From Guillardia theta CCMP2712 (Eukaryota; Cryptophyceae; Pyrenomonadales; Geminigeraceae), in contig NW_005434538.1 in assembly GCF_000315625.1 (NCBI RefSeq), positions 47,855 to 96,996 on the forward strand: 49,142 nt of DNA, in the 5' to 3' direction. The notes below the pieces were generated by a model. The model did not search any database. It was given only the letters and a program-made list of their open reading frames with translations, and had not been told where the DNA came from. Positions 40,377-49,142 of the stretch are shown piece by piece (position 1 is the first letter of the stretch; the number at the start of each line of letters is the position of its first letter). The position numbers and the translations under genes are program-made.

Positions 40377-43300
40377 GACGGGACAAGATCAGGCGGCGTT
40401 TGACCCTAGCTCATACCGTGGTGGTTTCCCTGGCCGCGGAGGCGAGGGGGACGGCGGACCTAACCATACGGGTTACCGTGGCAGGGGAAGGCGGAATCAG
40501 GATGGGTACCATAATGGAGGGAGAGGAAGTTTTAAAGGAGGCTATGGAAGAGGTCAGGGTGGACAGAAAGGACATGGAGGCAAAGGTTGGAAGGGTGGTC
40601 GAGGTCATGGAAATTTCAATCACAACCACAACTACAATAACAACAACTACAATCAAAATAATGGCAACTACAAAAATCAGCGGTTTAACCCTCGAGGGGT
40701 TGAAAGTGAACAACCGTCATCTGTCTTGCAGAATTTGTTGTCAGGGGGAGTTGTGGACGCTGAAACCACGCGCAAGATGGGGGAAGCGTTGATTCAGGCA
40801 GCTCAACGCATGGCAGCGAATGCTTCTTCAAGTTCACACAGTCACCAGCAGAAGGCTGACGCAGACGGCCAGCGGAATGAGTCAGAAAAGAAATCTTCTG
40901 TTCCTGCAAATCCATTTGAACGCTCATCGGCCCAGAATGCAACGGAATCTGCATCACAGGCTAATCGACGGCAAGGAGCGTGGAAAGCAAATTTCACATT
41001 TGGTCTCGATTCCACGTCTACCATCGAGGAATTGCAGGAAATTGCATTGCAGGTAAAGGAGAAAGAAGGAGCTGGAGGCCATACGTTCTTGCTGGACTCT
41101 GGTGCTAATATCTCCATGGTCAAGGAAGAGTCTATGTTGTTTGATGTCCAAGCTGGACCTGAATTTCAGGTGCTTACCGCTGGAGGTACTGTCGTCTGTG
41201 ATAAGGTTGGAAAATTACGACTGCAACTGGTTTGTCCAACAACTAACACCTGTCTGGACGAGATTATTGTCAACGTTCGCGTATGCCCGCTTGTCCCGAT
41301 ATCGTTGCTTAGCTTGGATGATGTTCTTGGGACTGACTACCACATGTTATCACGGGGCTCCAGGAGTGCCCTAAAGTCTTACATTTGCTCAGAAGATGGT
41401 GCATTGAAAATCGATGTATTCCAACGAGATAGGTTGTACTTTTTGCAGACGGTTCTCATGGGAGATGGGAAGATTAGTGTGGCGTGCAACAGTACAACCT
41501 CTTGCGCTGATACGAGCAATGGTGATAATTACAGTGGGGGTCCATCAAGTTTAGTGACTCTCAAGCCAGAGGAGAACATGTGTGAGCAGTCCCGATTGTC
41601 AGCTGCGACAGAATCGGCCATCTGGCACCTTCGGCTCGGACATCTGGAAGCAAAGATTCAAAAATTACTAGCCGATTCGGTGAAGTATATCACGTACGAC
41701 AGGCGCCTAAAGAAATCTCCTTGTCACACCTGTAGAATAGCAAAGTTCGTCTCACGGCCGATCCATCGACAGTCGGATTTCCGACAGGAGCGGGCATCAG
41801 AGGTCAATCAAGTCTGGCATATGGATTTGAAAGACATAATTGTACAATCCGAGCCTGGTGGTTATAGATATTTCTTGATCATTGTGGACGTCTTTTCGGG
41901 ATTTGTGCGAGTAAGACCTATGCGCACGAAGAGTCAGACGACTGCTATCCTCAAGGAAATACTGTTACAAGAGGATCGTGACAGCTCTCGTCCTAAGGTA
42001 CAGAAGATTGTATCTGACAACGGTTCAGAATTCAGCTCTGTGGAGCTGGAGAGCTTTTTCGTTGATCATGGGATACGACATGACAAAATTCCAGAGTACT
42101 CTCAGGTCTACAATGCGTTCGCTGAACGTGGAATCAGAAGCGTAATGTCCATTCATCGGACGTTACTACGTCAGAGCGGAGTACCCCGGAGCAAATGGGA
42201 ATATTCCGTACAGCAGGCAGTTTTACTGTACAACATTCTGCCTAGTGGACGAAATCTAGGGTATTCCTCACCATACTTGATATATACAACCGAGCAGTTT
42301 GACTATCGCAAGCTCAAGGTTTTTGGGTGCAGCACCTTCTTCAAGAATGAACTACGCACGTCAAAGGTGGATGATCCAGCAATTCATGGTTTAAATCTGG
42401 GAAACGCGTGCGCTTTCTCTGGATATAAGGTGGGGTATTTGGTTTGGGATATCGAGCATGATAGAATCGTCCATACGAATAATCTTACGTTTGACGAGAT
42501 GTATTTTCCATTACGTTGCCGACGTTTTCAGGCATCTAATGTGGAGGATGAATTGTTGAAGGAACTAGTACCTTGTGCACCAGTGGCATCTGACGACGAC
42601 GAAGACTCCTCGGAAAATGCGAGTGAAACAGAATTGCAAATTCCTGAGGAAGTTGCAACGTCTGGCAGGAAGCGACACTGTCAGGGAGGCTCTGGTCCTG
42701 ACGCAAGTGAAGTTTCCGCGAGCAAGCGCCTCCAATTGGAATTTCCACCTTCCTCGGTCCAAGGCCTGACATCTGGAGATCAACGGGAGGATACAGGAGA
42801 GCATCGGTTGAGGGATGATACCGAATATGTGCCTGACGGTGCAATGTCTCCAGTTCCTCCAGCAGGCAGAAGAACACGGAGGGATTTCAAGGCGGAGCGA
42901 GGGGTCTTGGAAAGCAAATATGTCAATCGAGATGTCGAAGTTCTTGTAAATGGTCAAGTAGAGCAAGGCAAAATTTTGCAGATGGTTTTCAAGGAGGGAA
43001 AGTTTCTCGCGCGGATTGTTTTCCCAACTCTCGACAATTACTGGGTGTTACGGTCTGTCACTGATCCTGACATCAAGTTTTTGGAACAAACCGAACAGAA
43101 GGCAATGGTGGTGCTTAGAAGTGGGGAGACAATATCAGAGGTCTGCATGTTAGCAGATTATTACTCGTGCAGCTTTCCACCGAACGTCTTTGGTGATATG
43201 ACCGACCATACCAAAGTTTTTAAACCCTGTCTTGATCGTGCAGCGGATGAGATCATGGATGTTGTCGAAGCTACAGTTGGGGGTTCGCCTGAAGTGGTTG

Positions 43301-45339
43301 TACTTTCCCAGCACAAGCAATTTTCGCAGTATCTGCAAGTTACACATATTGTGCAGGGGTCGACTGAATCTGAAGAGATCTTGTATGTTTGGGACAGGGG
43401 GGAAGACAGGACAAGCCTTCAGCCAGCATCCCAGCGTTTTGTTCCAGTATGGAGGGATGAGATGTACAAAACTCGTTTACAGCATGTCGATCCTGTGTCA
43501 TCTGCCCCACAGGTCAGTGCTAATGTGGACCCTACTTTCAGGGATACGCGTCTTCTTGTGGCGAATCTAGCGTTGGTCTCTCCCGTATGGGACGCGGTGG
43601 AGCTGGCGTCTGACCTGTTATCTCTGATGTCTTCCGACCGTGACAATCCAGCTGCAATGCCTGAGAATCAGGCAGATTACGCGATGACAGCGGCTTGCGA
43701 TGCAGGAGATGTGGAGAACGAAAGTAGTTTTGACAAGTTACCAGATCCCAAGACAAGGTCAGAGATGTTACGTCGTCCGGATCGGCATCTTTGGGAGCAG
43801 GCTGAAAAGGAGGAAATTGCGAAGATCGAAAGTCGTGGGGTCTGGGAAGTTGTTACGCGTGATCAGAAAAACAGGGAGTCAAATCATTCTGTACTTGCTC
43901 GCGCCTTGTGGGTGTATGCTTCAAAACGAGACTTGAAGGGCAAGATCTTGAAACGAAAGGGGCGGCTAGTTATCATGGGCAACTTACTTCCTTCATCTGA
44001 AGAATTGTTTGCACCGACTACATCGTTGGACAATATCCGGCTCTTGCTGAGCATCGCGGCAGGCAACCGTTGGAGAATCACATTCAGGGATATCTCTGCT
44101 GCTTTCTTGTATGGTGACTTGGAGGTTCCTGTGTATTTGATTCCTCCAGATATCATGAGTCTTCCTCCTGAGTGCCTCCTCAAAGTCTTGAAGTCGCTCT
44201 ATGGACTTCGCATTGCACCAAGGAGATGGTATCTTAAGTTCACGCAGGTGTTGAAGACGGTGGGAGCAAGTGGGATAGGACATGATGAGATCATCTACCG
44301 ATACTCCAACTGTGCGGGGGACGTCTTGCTTCTGACTGTCTTCGTGGATGACTTACTCATTGTCTCTCAAACTGAAGCAATTAAGATTGAGTTTCTTGAG
44401 AAGCTCAACACAGTATTCGACTTTTCGGGGAGTGAGGCAACAGGTACCTTCTTGGGCATTAAAATAGAACAGAATGACGATCAGGGTCGGATAACTTTGT
44501 CACAACAGCATTTCATTGAAAAGATTGTTGAACGCTTTGAAATCGTTGCCAGAGGTGTCAAAACGGTATTACCTGGTCACTATCTCAAGACTTATCACTT
44601 GGAGGGTAAGTTGTTGAACAAGAAGGAAGTCCGCACTTATCTGAGTCTTCTGGGGTCCATTCTCTACGTGGCAAATTGTACGCGGGTTGATATCGCATTC
44701 GCGACGAGCGTCCTTAGTCGCTTTGCTCGGGCTCCTAGGCAGTGCGATATGGATGCCTTAATTCATCTTCTACAGTACCTTTACACTACTCGGGAGGTTC
44801 AGATCGTATACCATTGTCACGGAGTATCTTACCACCAGGAGTGTTTTGTCAATGAGATGATTGCATTCAGTGATGCTGGTTGGGGTACCGAGATTATTAC
44901 GAGACGGAGTCAAAGCGGATATGGAATCGTTCTGAATGGTGGGGTAGTCGTCTTCGGTTCAAAAATGCAGAAGGTTGTTGCCCTGAGTTCTTCAGAAGCT
45001 GAAATTTATGCTGCCACCACATGCGCGAAACTAGTCAAGCTTTATAGAAATCTCTTGGGTCAGATGGGATTTACGCAGACTCGTCCTACTCTCTTGCTGA
45101 TCGACAATGAACCATGTCTGAGGCTTTTGTGGGACAAGCGAAGTTATAGTCGACTCAAACACATTGATATTCGAACGAAGTATGCTGTTGATTTGGTAGA
45201 AAAGGACGAGCTCTATCCAGAAAAGATTCATACTTCTTATCAGCCTGGTGATTTGCTGACGAAAGTTCTGCCTTTGAATCGGTGGAGGCTCCTTGGTGAA
45301 TTTCTCTTCGGAGACCCCTTACCGGATATGCTGCTCTGA
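40270..45339 (+). CDS. Retroelement Pol polyprotein, copia order
   Basis: Lies in the +1 frame relative to gag, overlapping it, and has no convincing start of its own. The first part is an Arg/Gly- and Asn-rich tail (about 40420-40690). The aspartic protease has LLDSGAN (DSG at 41095-41103). The integrase has an HHCC-type zinc site (WHLRLGH...CHTC) and a DD35E triad at 41824, 42016 and 42124. Reverse transcriptase shows FVDDLL (44341-44358), and RNase H shows FSDAGWG and SSSEAEIYAA near 44870 and 44990. The order integrase before reverse transcriptase defines the Ty1/copia group. The frame is open throughout, so the copy is young or under selection. Confidence 0.9.
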   Translation, partial: YAQGQPSLYPFPIQGPVGNVPTFYQASGQAPSGPGRTGQDQAAFDPSSYRGGFPGRGGEGDGGPNHTGYRGRGRRNQDGYHNGGRGSFKGGYGRGQGGQKGHGGKGWKGGRGHGNFNHNHNYNNNNYNQNNGNYKNQRFNPRGVESEQPSSVLQNLLSGGVVDAETTRKMGEALIQAAQRMAANASSSSHSHQQKADADGQRNESEKKSSVPANPFERSSAQNATESASQANRRQGAWKANFTFGLDSTSTIEELQEIALQVKEKEGAGGHTFLLDSGANISMVKEESMLFDVQAGPEFQVLTAGGTVVCDKVGKLRLQLVCPTTNTCLDEIIVNVRVCPLVPISLLSLDDVLGTDYHMLSRGSRSALKSYICSEDGALKIDVFQRDRLYFLQTVLMGDGKISVACNSTTSCADTSNGDNYSGGPSSLVTLKPEENMCEQSRLSAATESAIWHLRLGHLEAKIQKLLADSVKYITYDRRLKKSPCHTCRIAKFVSRPIHRQSDFRQERASEVNQVWHMDLKDIIVQSEPGGYRYFLIIVDVFSGFVRVRPMRTKSQTTAILKEILLQEDRDSSRPKVQKIVSDNGSEFSSVELESFFVDHGIRHDKIPEYSQVYNAFAERGIRSVMSIHRTLLRQSGVPRSKWEYSVQQAVLLYNILPSGRNLGYSSPYLIYTTEQFDYRKLKVFGCSTFFKNELRTSKVDDPAIHGLNLGNACAFSGYKVGYLVWDIEHDRIVHTNNLTFDEMYFPLRCRRFQASNVEDELLKELVPCAPVASDDDEDSSENASETELQIPEEVATSGRKRHCQGGSGPDASEVSASKRLQLEFPPSSVQGLTSGDQREDTGEHRLRDDTEYVPDGAMSPVPPAGRRTRRDFKAERGVLESKYVNRDVEVLVNGQVEQGKILQMVFKEGKFLARIVFPTLDNYWVLRSVTDPDIKFLEQTEQKAMVVLRSGETISEVCMLADYYSCSFPPNVFGDMTDHTKVFKPCLDRAADEIMDVVEATVGGSPEVVVLSQHKQFSQYLQVTHIVQGSTESEEILYVWDRGEDRTSLQPASQRFVPVWRDEMYKTRLQHVDPVSSAPQVSANVDPTFRDTRLLVANLALVSPVWDAVELASDLLSLMSSDRDNPAAMPENQADYAMTAACDAGDVENESSFDKLPDPKTRSEMLRRPDRHLWEQAEKEEIAKIESRGVWEVVTRDQKNRESNHSVLARALWVYASKRDLKGKILKRKGRLVIMGNLLPSSEELFAPTTSLDNIRLLLSIAAGNRWRITFRDISAAFLYGDLEVPVYLIPPDIMSLPPECLLKVLKSLYGLRIAPRRWYLKFTQVLKTVGASGIGHDEIIYRYSNCAGDVLLLTVFVDDLLIVSQTEAIKIEFLEKLNTVFDFSGSEATGTFLGIKIEQNDDQGRITLSQQHFIEKIVERFEIVARGVKTVLPGHYLKTYHLEGKLLNKKEVRTYLSLLGSILYVANCTRVDIAFATSVLSRFARAPRQCDMDALIHLLQYLYTTREVQIVYHCHGVSYHQECFVNEMIAFSDAGWGTEIITRRSQSGYGIVLNGGVVVFGSKMQKVVALSSSEAEIYAATTCAKLVKLYRNLLGQMGFTQTRPTLLLIDNEPCLRLLWDKRSYSRLKHIDIRTKYAVDLVEKDELYPEKIHTSYQPGDLLTKVLPLNRWRLLGEFLFGDPLPDMLL

Positions 45340-47460
45340 GGATGCTCGCCTGTCATGCTCTCTGCGCTTCTGTCAGGGACAGTGCTACTCTGTTCCCATG
45401 CCGTCAGTCGCCAAAGTTGTATGCCCCGTGTGTGATTGACGGTGATCCGAGCTCCAGTCTCCGACAGGGAGATTCAACCGATCCTGCTGCGGTGGCTTCC
45501 AGGCTTTATCTTCCGTCTTTTCTCCGATTCAGGGAGGGTGTCTCGGACCCTTGCCACCGAGTCCGTGTCGCTCGAGAATTGTCAGTCTTCCGTCTTCTAT
45601 CCGATTCAGGGAGGGTGTCTCGGGTGATGTCACCGAGGAGACTCTCATGGAGAACGTGAAGGAATCGGATGAATCGGAAGGAGGATAAAGACAGACACGT
45701 CTTCCTCAAGCCTGTGGCTAGCTGCAACCAAGACATCTGTTCTAGGTTAGTATCTTAGAAACTCGCTCATCCTGATCTATGGAACCCATGACGGTAGTGA
45801 ACGATGAAATTGAATGGCCAAAAATGAAAATTGAGAAAGAAATGACGGATGAGTCGAGATCGATAAGTCATGTGGTTGAAATGAAAGCGCTGACGTCAAA
45901 AATGATTGTGCCTTGGCAAAACAATGATCCCCGGGGTAGATAGGATAGAAAGGGCCCATAGATTAGAAACGAGAAAATTGTGTTCAAAACAATCAGAGAT
46001 CAATCAATGCATTGCAAGAATTCTGAACCTGATCTCTGGAGCTTGATTGGAATCCAAAATTCTTGGCATCATCAATGGGTGGAGATGTCTTCATTGCTCA
46101 ATGCGCAAGCTTCAGAGAGGTCACATGATGACCAATCCCATCATGACGATCAGGTTGAAGAGGAGGAGGAGCTGTCTGACTTGAAAGATGCAGATGTGTT
46201 CAGGACTTAGTCTTGAACTGACACTGCAGGCAGCTGGGAAGAGTTTATGATGGAAGGTGAGGAGGAGCACAGGTGCATGCGGACAGCGCAGGCGGATGAG
46301 GAGAGTCTCTAGTGGCATGCGGATGGTACAAGCTGAGGAACCCGAGTGCACGAGCATCAGGATGCGCTAGAGGAGGACAGCGCAGGTGCTGCAGGAGTGC
46401 TGCTGAAGCGCAAGCGCTGGAGGAGCAGCGCAGGCCCCGCAATGGTGGGGAGCAGCCGCAGCGCAGGTGGAGGAGCAGCGCAGGTGCTGCAGGAGTGCTG
46501 CTGAAGCGCAAGCGCTGGAGGAGCAGCGCAGGCCCCGCAATGGTGGGGAGAAGCCGCAGCGCAAGCGGAGGAGCAGCACAGGTGCACTGTTGGCGGGGTG
46601 CGACCGCACTGCATCCGCAGCGCAAGCGGAGGAGGAGCGCAGGTGTCACAGGAGGAGAAACGCAGGTGCACCAGGGTGCACACTTGAACCGAAGGAGGAG
46701 CGCAGGAGGCATGCAAGATGGGGGATGAGCCTGTGCAGAACGGTTGATGGAGTGGTAGCAGCAAGATGACCTTGGAGAGGAGAGCAGCATGGAAGTCAGC
46801 TTGGGAAAGATGTTGATGGTCAGGTGATGGAAGCAGCTGACAACGCTGCAAGAAGCTAGAGCGATCGTTGGAAAGGAGGACATCGCAGGGGACAGCTGCT
46901 TAGCTGTCAAGCAGATGATTTTGACAAGCTGAGAAGGTTGCAGACTTCTGACTTGCTTCCCAAAGGGAGGGTGTAAGAACTCAGGTTCTGACAAACCTCT
47001 CAGAAGTTCTTTCAGACGCGATAAGTTCAAGGGATGCGTCTAATCAGGTTGTGAACCAAGTGAAGCCTGCAGGTCCAAGCTAGTGGGCTGGAGCTTAGTC
47101 TGTGACTTAGAAGATCCGGTTGGTTGGAGCCTGGGGAAGCTGAGGCGGCGCCGGAGGAATCAAGAGGCACCGGCGGTCGAAGAGGCAGCACTCGTACAGT
47201 GGTGGAAGTAAGGCGGTGGTGTGTGAAGGGAAGCTGTTTGGTTGGTCTTGCTGCTACGAGTGTTGGGAATAAAGTGCTGGGGATTGTTGGGAAGTTGATC
47301 TGAGTTATCTGAGGTGTTTGGTTGGCTGTGAAAGTCATTGGTGTCTTCGTGCGCACATCATCTGTGAGTCTTGGTCTTTGGACTTATCAGTCAGCTGTTG
47401 AGCTGTTCTACTAGTCATTCATCTGTGCACAGACTCTAGGAGTCAGGAATTGATTCCAAT
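45340..47460. other. 3' non-coding part of the retroelement
   Basis: Contains two copies of CCGATTCAGGGAGGGTGTCTCG (45524 and 45601, 77 bp apart) and a third GGGAGGGTGT at 46965. These resemble polypurine tracts followed by an LTR start. A small frame at 45980-46210 is unrecognised. The repeat-rich part at about 46376-46700 has no credible gene. The last 490 bp could be a solo or 3' LTR-like sequence without a partner. Confidence 0.5.
46376..46570. repeat. Roughly 98-bp tandem repeat, two copies, plus degenerate units
   Basis: GCAGGTGCTGCAGGAGTGCTG recurs at about 46382 and 46480, each followed by GAAGCGCAAGCGCTGGAGG and CCCCGCAATGGTGGGGAG. Looser AGGAGCGCAGGTG units continue to about 46700. 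Confidence 0.8.
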
Positions 47461-47465
47461 ACCAA
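47461..47465. repeat. Right target-site duplication ACCAA
   Basis: Right copy of the 5-bp duplication, followed at once by CTCGGTATGTATCTGG as in the empty site. Confidence 0.85.
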
Positions 47466-47891
47466 CTCGGTATGTATCTGGTCTCGGATCAATTTAAGGA
47501 CTGCGCCCTACAAGACTGAGCCTGCCTCAGAACAAGCAGTACGCCGCAAAAAAAGAGAGATACTCGAGATATGCTGACATCTGACGGCTACAACCCCACC
47601 CCCACCCACTACCTGGGGGCAAAGGTTTTTAGGGAGGTAGTGGGGTGGACTTTCGTTTCGAAACAGGGGTGGTGCAGAGGGGCCGTAAACTGCTCGTGAA
47701 TCTCTACTCGCGTCCAGATCCAAGTGAGGGGAAGTGGCGAGGAGGGAGGAAGCGAGGATGGGAGATAAACGCAGAAAAGAAATAGCGGACAAACAAGAAG
47801 GAAATCTGAGCACTAATGAGGAGTCACGTGTTGCGTGTCTCGAGTGAGAGTTGATACAAGTAAAACTGCTTGCAGGTGACAGGCATTGAGA

Positions 47892-49142
47892 ATGAAGCTA
47901 CTTTCTCGCACGATTGCGAAACTCTTCCTTTTAGGATTTTTGGTCTTGCTGCCATCAGTCCAAGCTCATGACCATGATGATCATGATCATGACCATGATG
48001 ATCATGATCATGATGACCATGATCATGACGAACTGTGGCACGGACACGTTGAGTTAGGTAAACAAACCTACACATTGAATCTGCAACGACCAGCAGCAGG
48101 AGAGGTATGCTGCTTCTAGACTCTTCATGTCCTCATGCCCATGTTTGACATATCTCTTCGTAGGACTACGTCGACACTTCTCTCAAGATTGCCATCGTCA
48201 ATCCTGCGGACGTGAAAAAAGCGAACGTGACATCAGATGCACTGAAGTCAGCGATCCACGCCAAGTTTGATACTGAATTGAAGAGGTATGAGCAAGGATC
48301 TGTGGTTGGCATGGGGTCCACAGACACATCATCTACGTTGCTGACCTCGATCCCTGTTGACTTGTTCGTGTTGGTTCCTGACCGGGATGCTTCCAACACT
48401 GTGATCAAGTTGTCCGTACCGAAGGCAACTACGTACGGGATTTTCGCAAACCATCCCTTGTCCGAGTGGGAGGGGGCTTTGAAGTTCATGATGGATAGCC
48501 GTTCAAATGAGGTCCTCCTTGAAGGGTCGACGACCTGTCAATCGTCCTTGTCTTCCTCGCCGTGTGGGGACTGTCGATCTTGGGAGCGTTTATCGGAGCA
48601 GCCATGTCGCTTTCCGGTGTGCTGATTATCGTCCCTGTGCTCAAGATGGAGGAGCTGTGGATTCTCAAGTACCTCAACTGCCTGGCTGCTGGCGTGCTGC
48701 TCAGCTTTGTTCTCATCCATCTCATCCCCGAAGCTGGCCATCTGCATGGTGACGTGCACGAGGAGGCTGATGAAAACCTTGACTCGCCGTACTGCAGGCA
48801 GTTTAAGCTGGGAGGTCAGCACAACCGTGTTGGCTGGATTCTTTGCTGGTAAGCTTCACTTTGAGGTGCCGACCTTGCAATGATTGATTATCAAGGGCTT
48901 CTGGTCGAGCATGGTATACACCTCTACTTCACTGCCTACGGGAAGGAGCCGGTGACCGCCGCTTGTTATTTGATCCACCACGGTCGTCCTGATCGAGTCC
49001 CCAGGCAAGGATTGAAGGTGGGACCGGGACATCGCCTAGGAAAGGAGAGCTGGTCTTTGTCGATCAAGAAGCTCAAGATCACATGGCGCTGAGCAGTCAG
49101 AAAGCGCTGGACGGTGACGCTGTGCAAGACAAGCCAGTCGCA
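47892..49142 (+). CDS. ZIP metal transporter, array copy 3 (1-nt deletion; 3' end outside window)
   Basis: Same start, signal peptide, 77-residue first exon frame and splice sites as copy 1. In the second exon copy 1 has CTTCCTCTGCCGTG, where copy 3 has CTTCCTCGCCGTG near 48556. One T is lost, which shifts the frame before the first membrane helix and ends it at 48625. The downstream sequence is otherwise intact, up to the window edge inside the fifth exon. Either the copy is a pseudogene or the base was missed in sequencing. Confidence 0.7.

Larger units (their letters stand above)
38735..47460 (+). mobile_element. Ty1/copia-type retroelement, 8,726 bp, inserted in the ZIP array
   Basis: Precisely bounded by comparison with the empty site between ZIP copies 1 and 2: the flanks rejoin at GGAACCAACTCGG after removing 8,726 bp and one ACCAA. 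It carries gag (38913-40376) and pol (to 45339), with the copia order protease, integrase, reverse transcriptase, RNase H. The 5' leader before gag is only 178 bp and the 3' non-coding part is 2.1 kb. I found no matching terminal repeats, only a shared 12-mer TCTTGGTCTTTG at 38802 and 47369. The ends are TATCC and CCAAT rather than TG and CA. Confidence 0.85.

Noticed and set aside
46245-47030. 261-residue minus-strand frame rich in Cys, Ala and Pro
   Set aside because: Its composition follows the tandem repeat, and it lies antisense in the retroelement 3' region with no motif.
38735-47460. LTRs of the copia-type element
   Set aside because: I compared the first 178 bp with the last several hundred and found only a 12-bp match, so I do not annotate LTRs.

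Overview
The window looks like nuclear DNA of an intron-rich, microsatellite-rich alga, most likely a cryptophyte such as Guillardia theta. The evidence is spliceosomal GT-AG introns of about 50-150 bp in nearly every gene, and a MATE-family protein whose N-terminus is a signal peptide followed directly by a Phe-led, Ser-rich transit-like segment, the usual plastid address of cryptophytes. No bacterial, organellar, tRNA, rRNA or CRISPR feature was seen. Exon joins below were worked out by eye from splice sites, reading phase and family motifs. The species name is an inference.

Layout. 1-2544 (-): a kinesin motor gene, probably kinesin-10-like, running off the left edge in a poly-Pro tract coded by the (GAG)n repeat. 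3658-10993 (-): a very large GREB1-like gene with a circularly permuted SF2 helicase followed by a glycosyltransferase-like domain. 11094-13364 (-): a caspase-like (C14) gene directly upstream of it, possibly fused to it. 15133-18639 (+): a multi-pass membrane protein, perhaps an amino-acid permease, whose introns are full of hexanucleotide repeats. 18710-23535 (-): a plastid-targeted MATE transporter in about 18-20 exons, interrupted by a 100-N assembly gap. 25047-27020 (+): a Zn(II)2Cys6 transcription factor with a PAS-like segment. 27191-29245 (-): a secreted, Cys-rich, probably GPI-anchored protein. 29298-32661 (-): a frame-broken large extracellular-type protein.

The right part is a tandem array. 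Three near-identical units of about 2.87-2.89 kb each carry a ZIP (SLC39/LIV-1 type) metal transporter: 33403-35448, 36292-38316 and 47892 to the window end. Between copies 2 and 3 an 8,726-bp insertion (38735-47460), flanked by the 5-bp target duplication ACCAA, carries a Ty1/copia-type gag-pol. Its pol lies in the +1 frame relative to gag, its gag ends in an Arg/Gly- and Asn-rich tail instead of a visible zinc knuckle, and no LTR pair is visible. Copy 3 of the transporter has a 1-nt deletion.

The most unusual material is the GREB1-like gene with its adjacent, possibly fused caspase-like domain. Next are the ZIP array with its atypical retroelement, and the transporter genes whose introns host large simple repeats.
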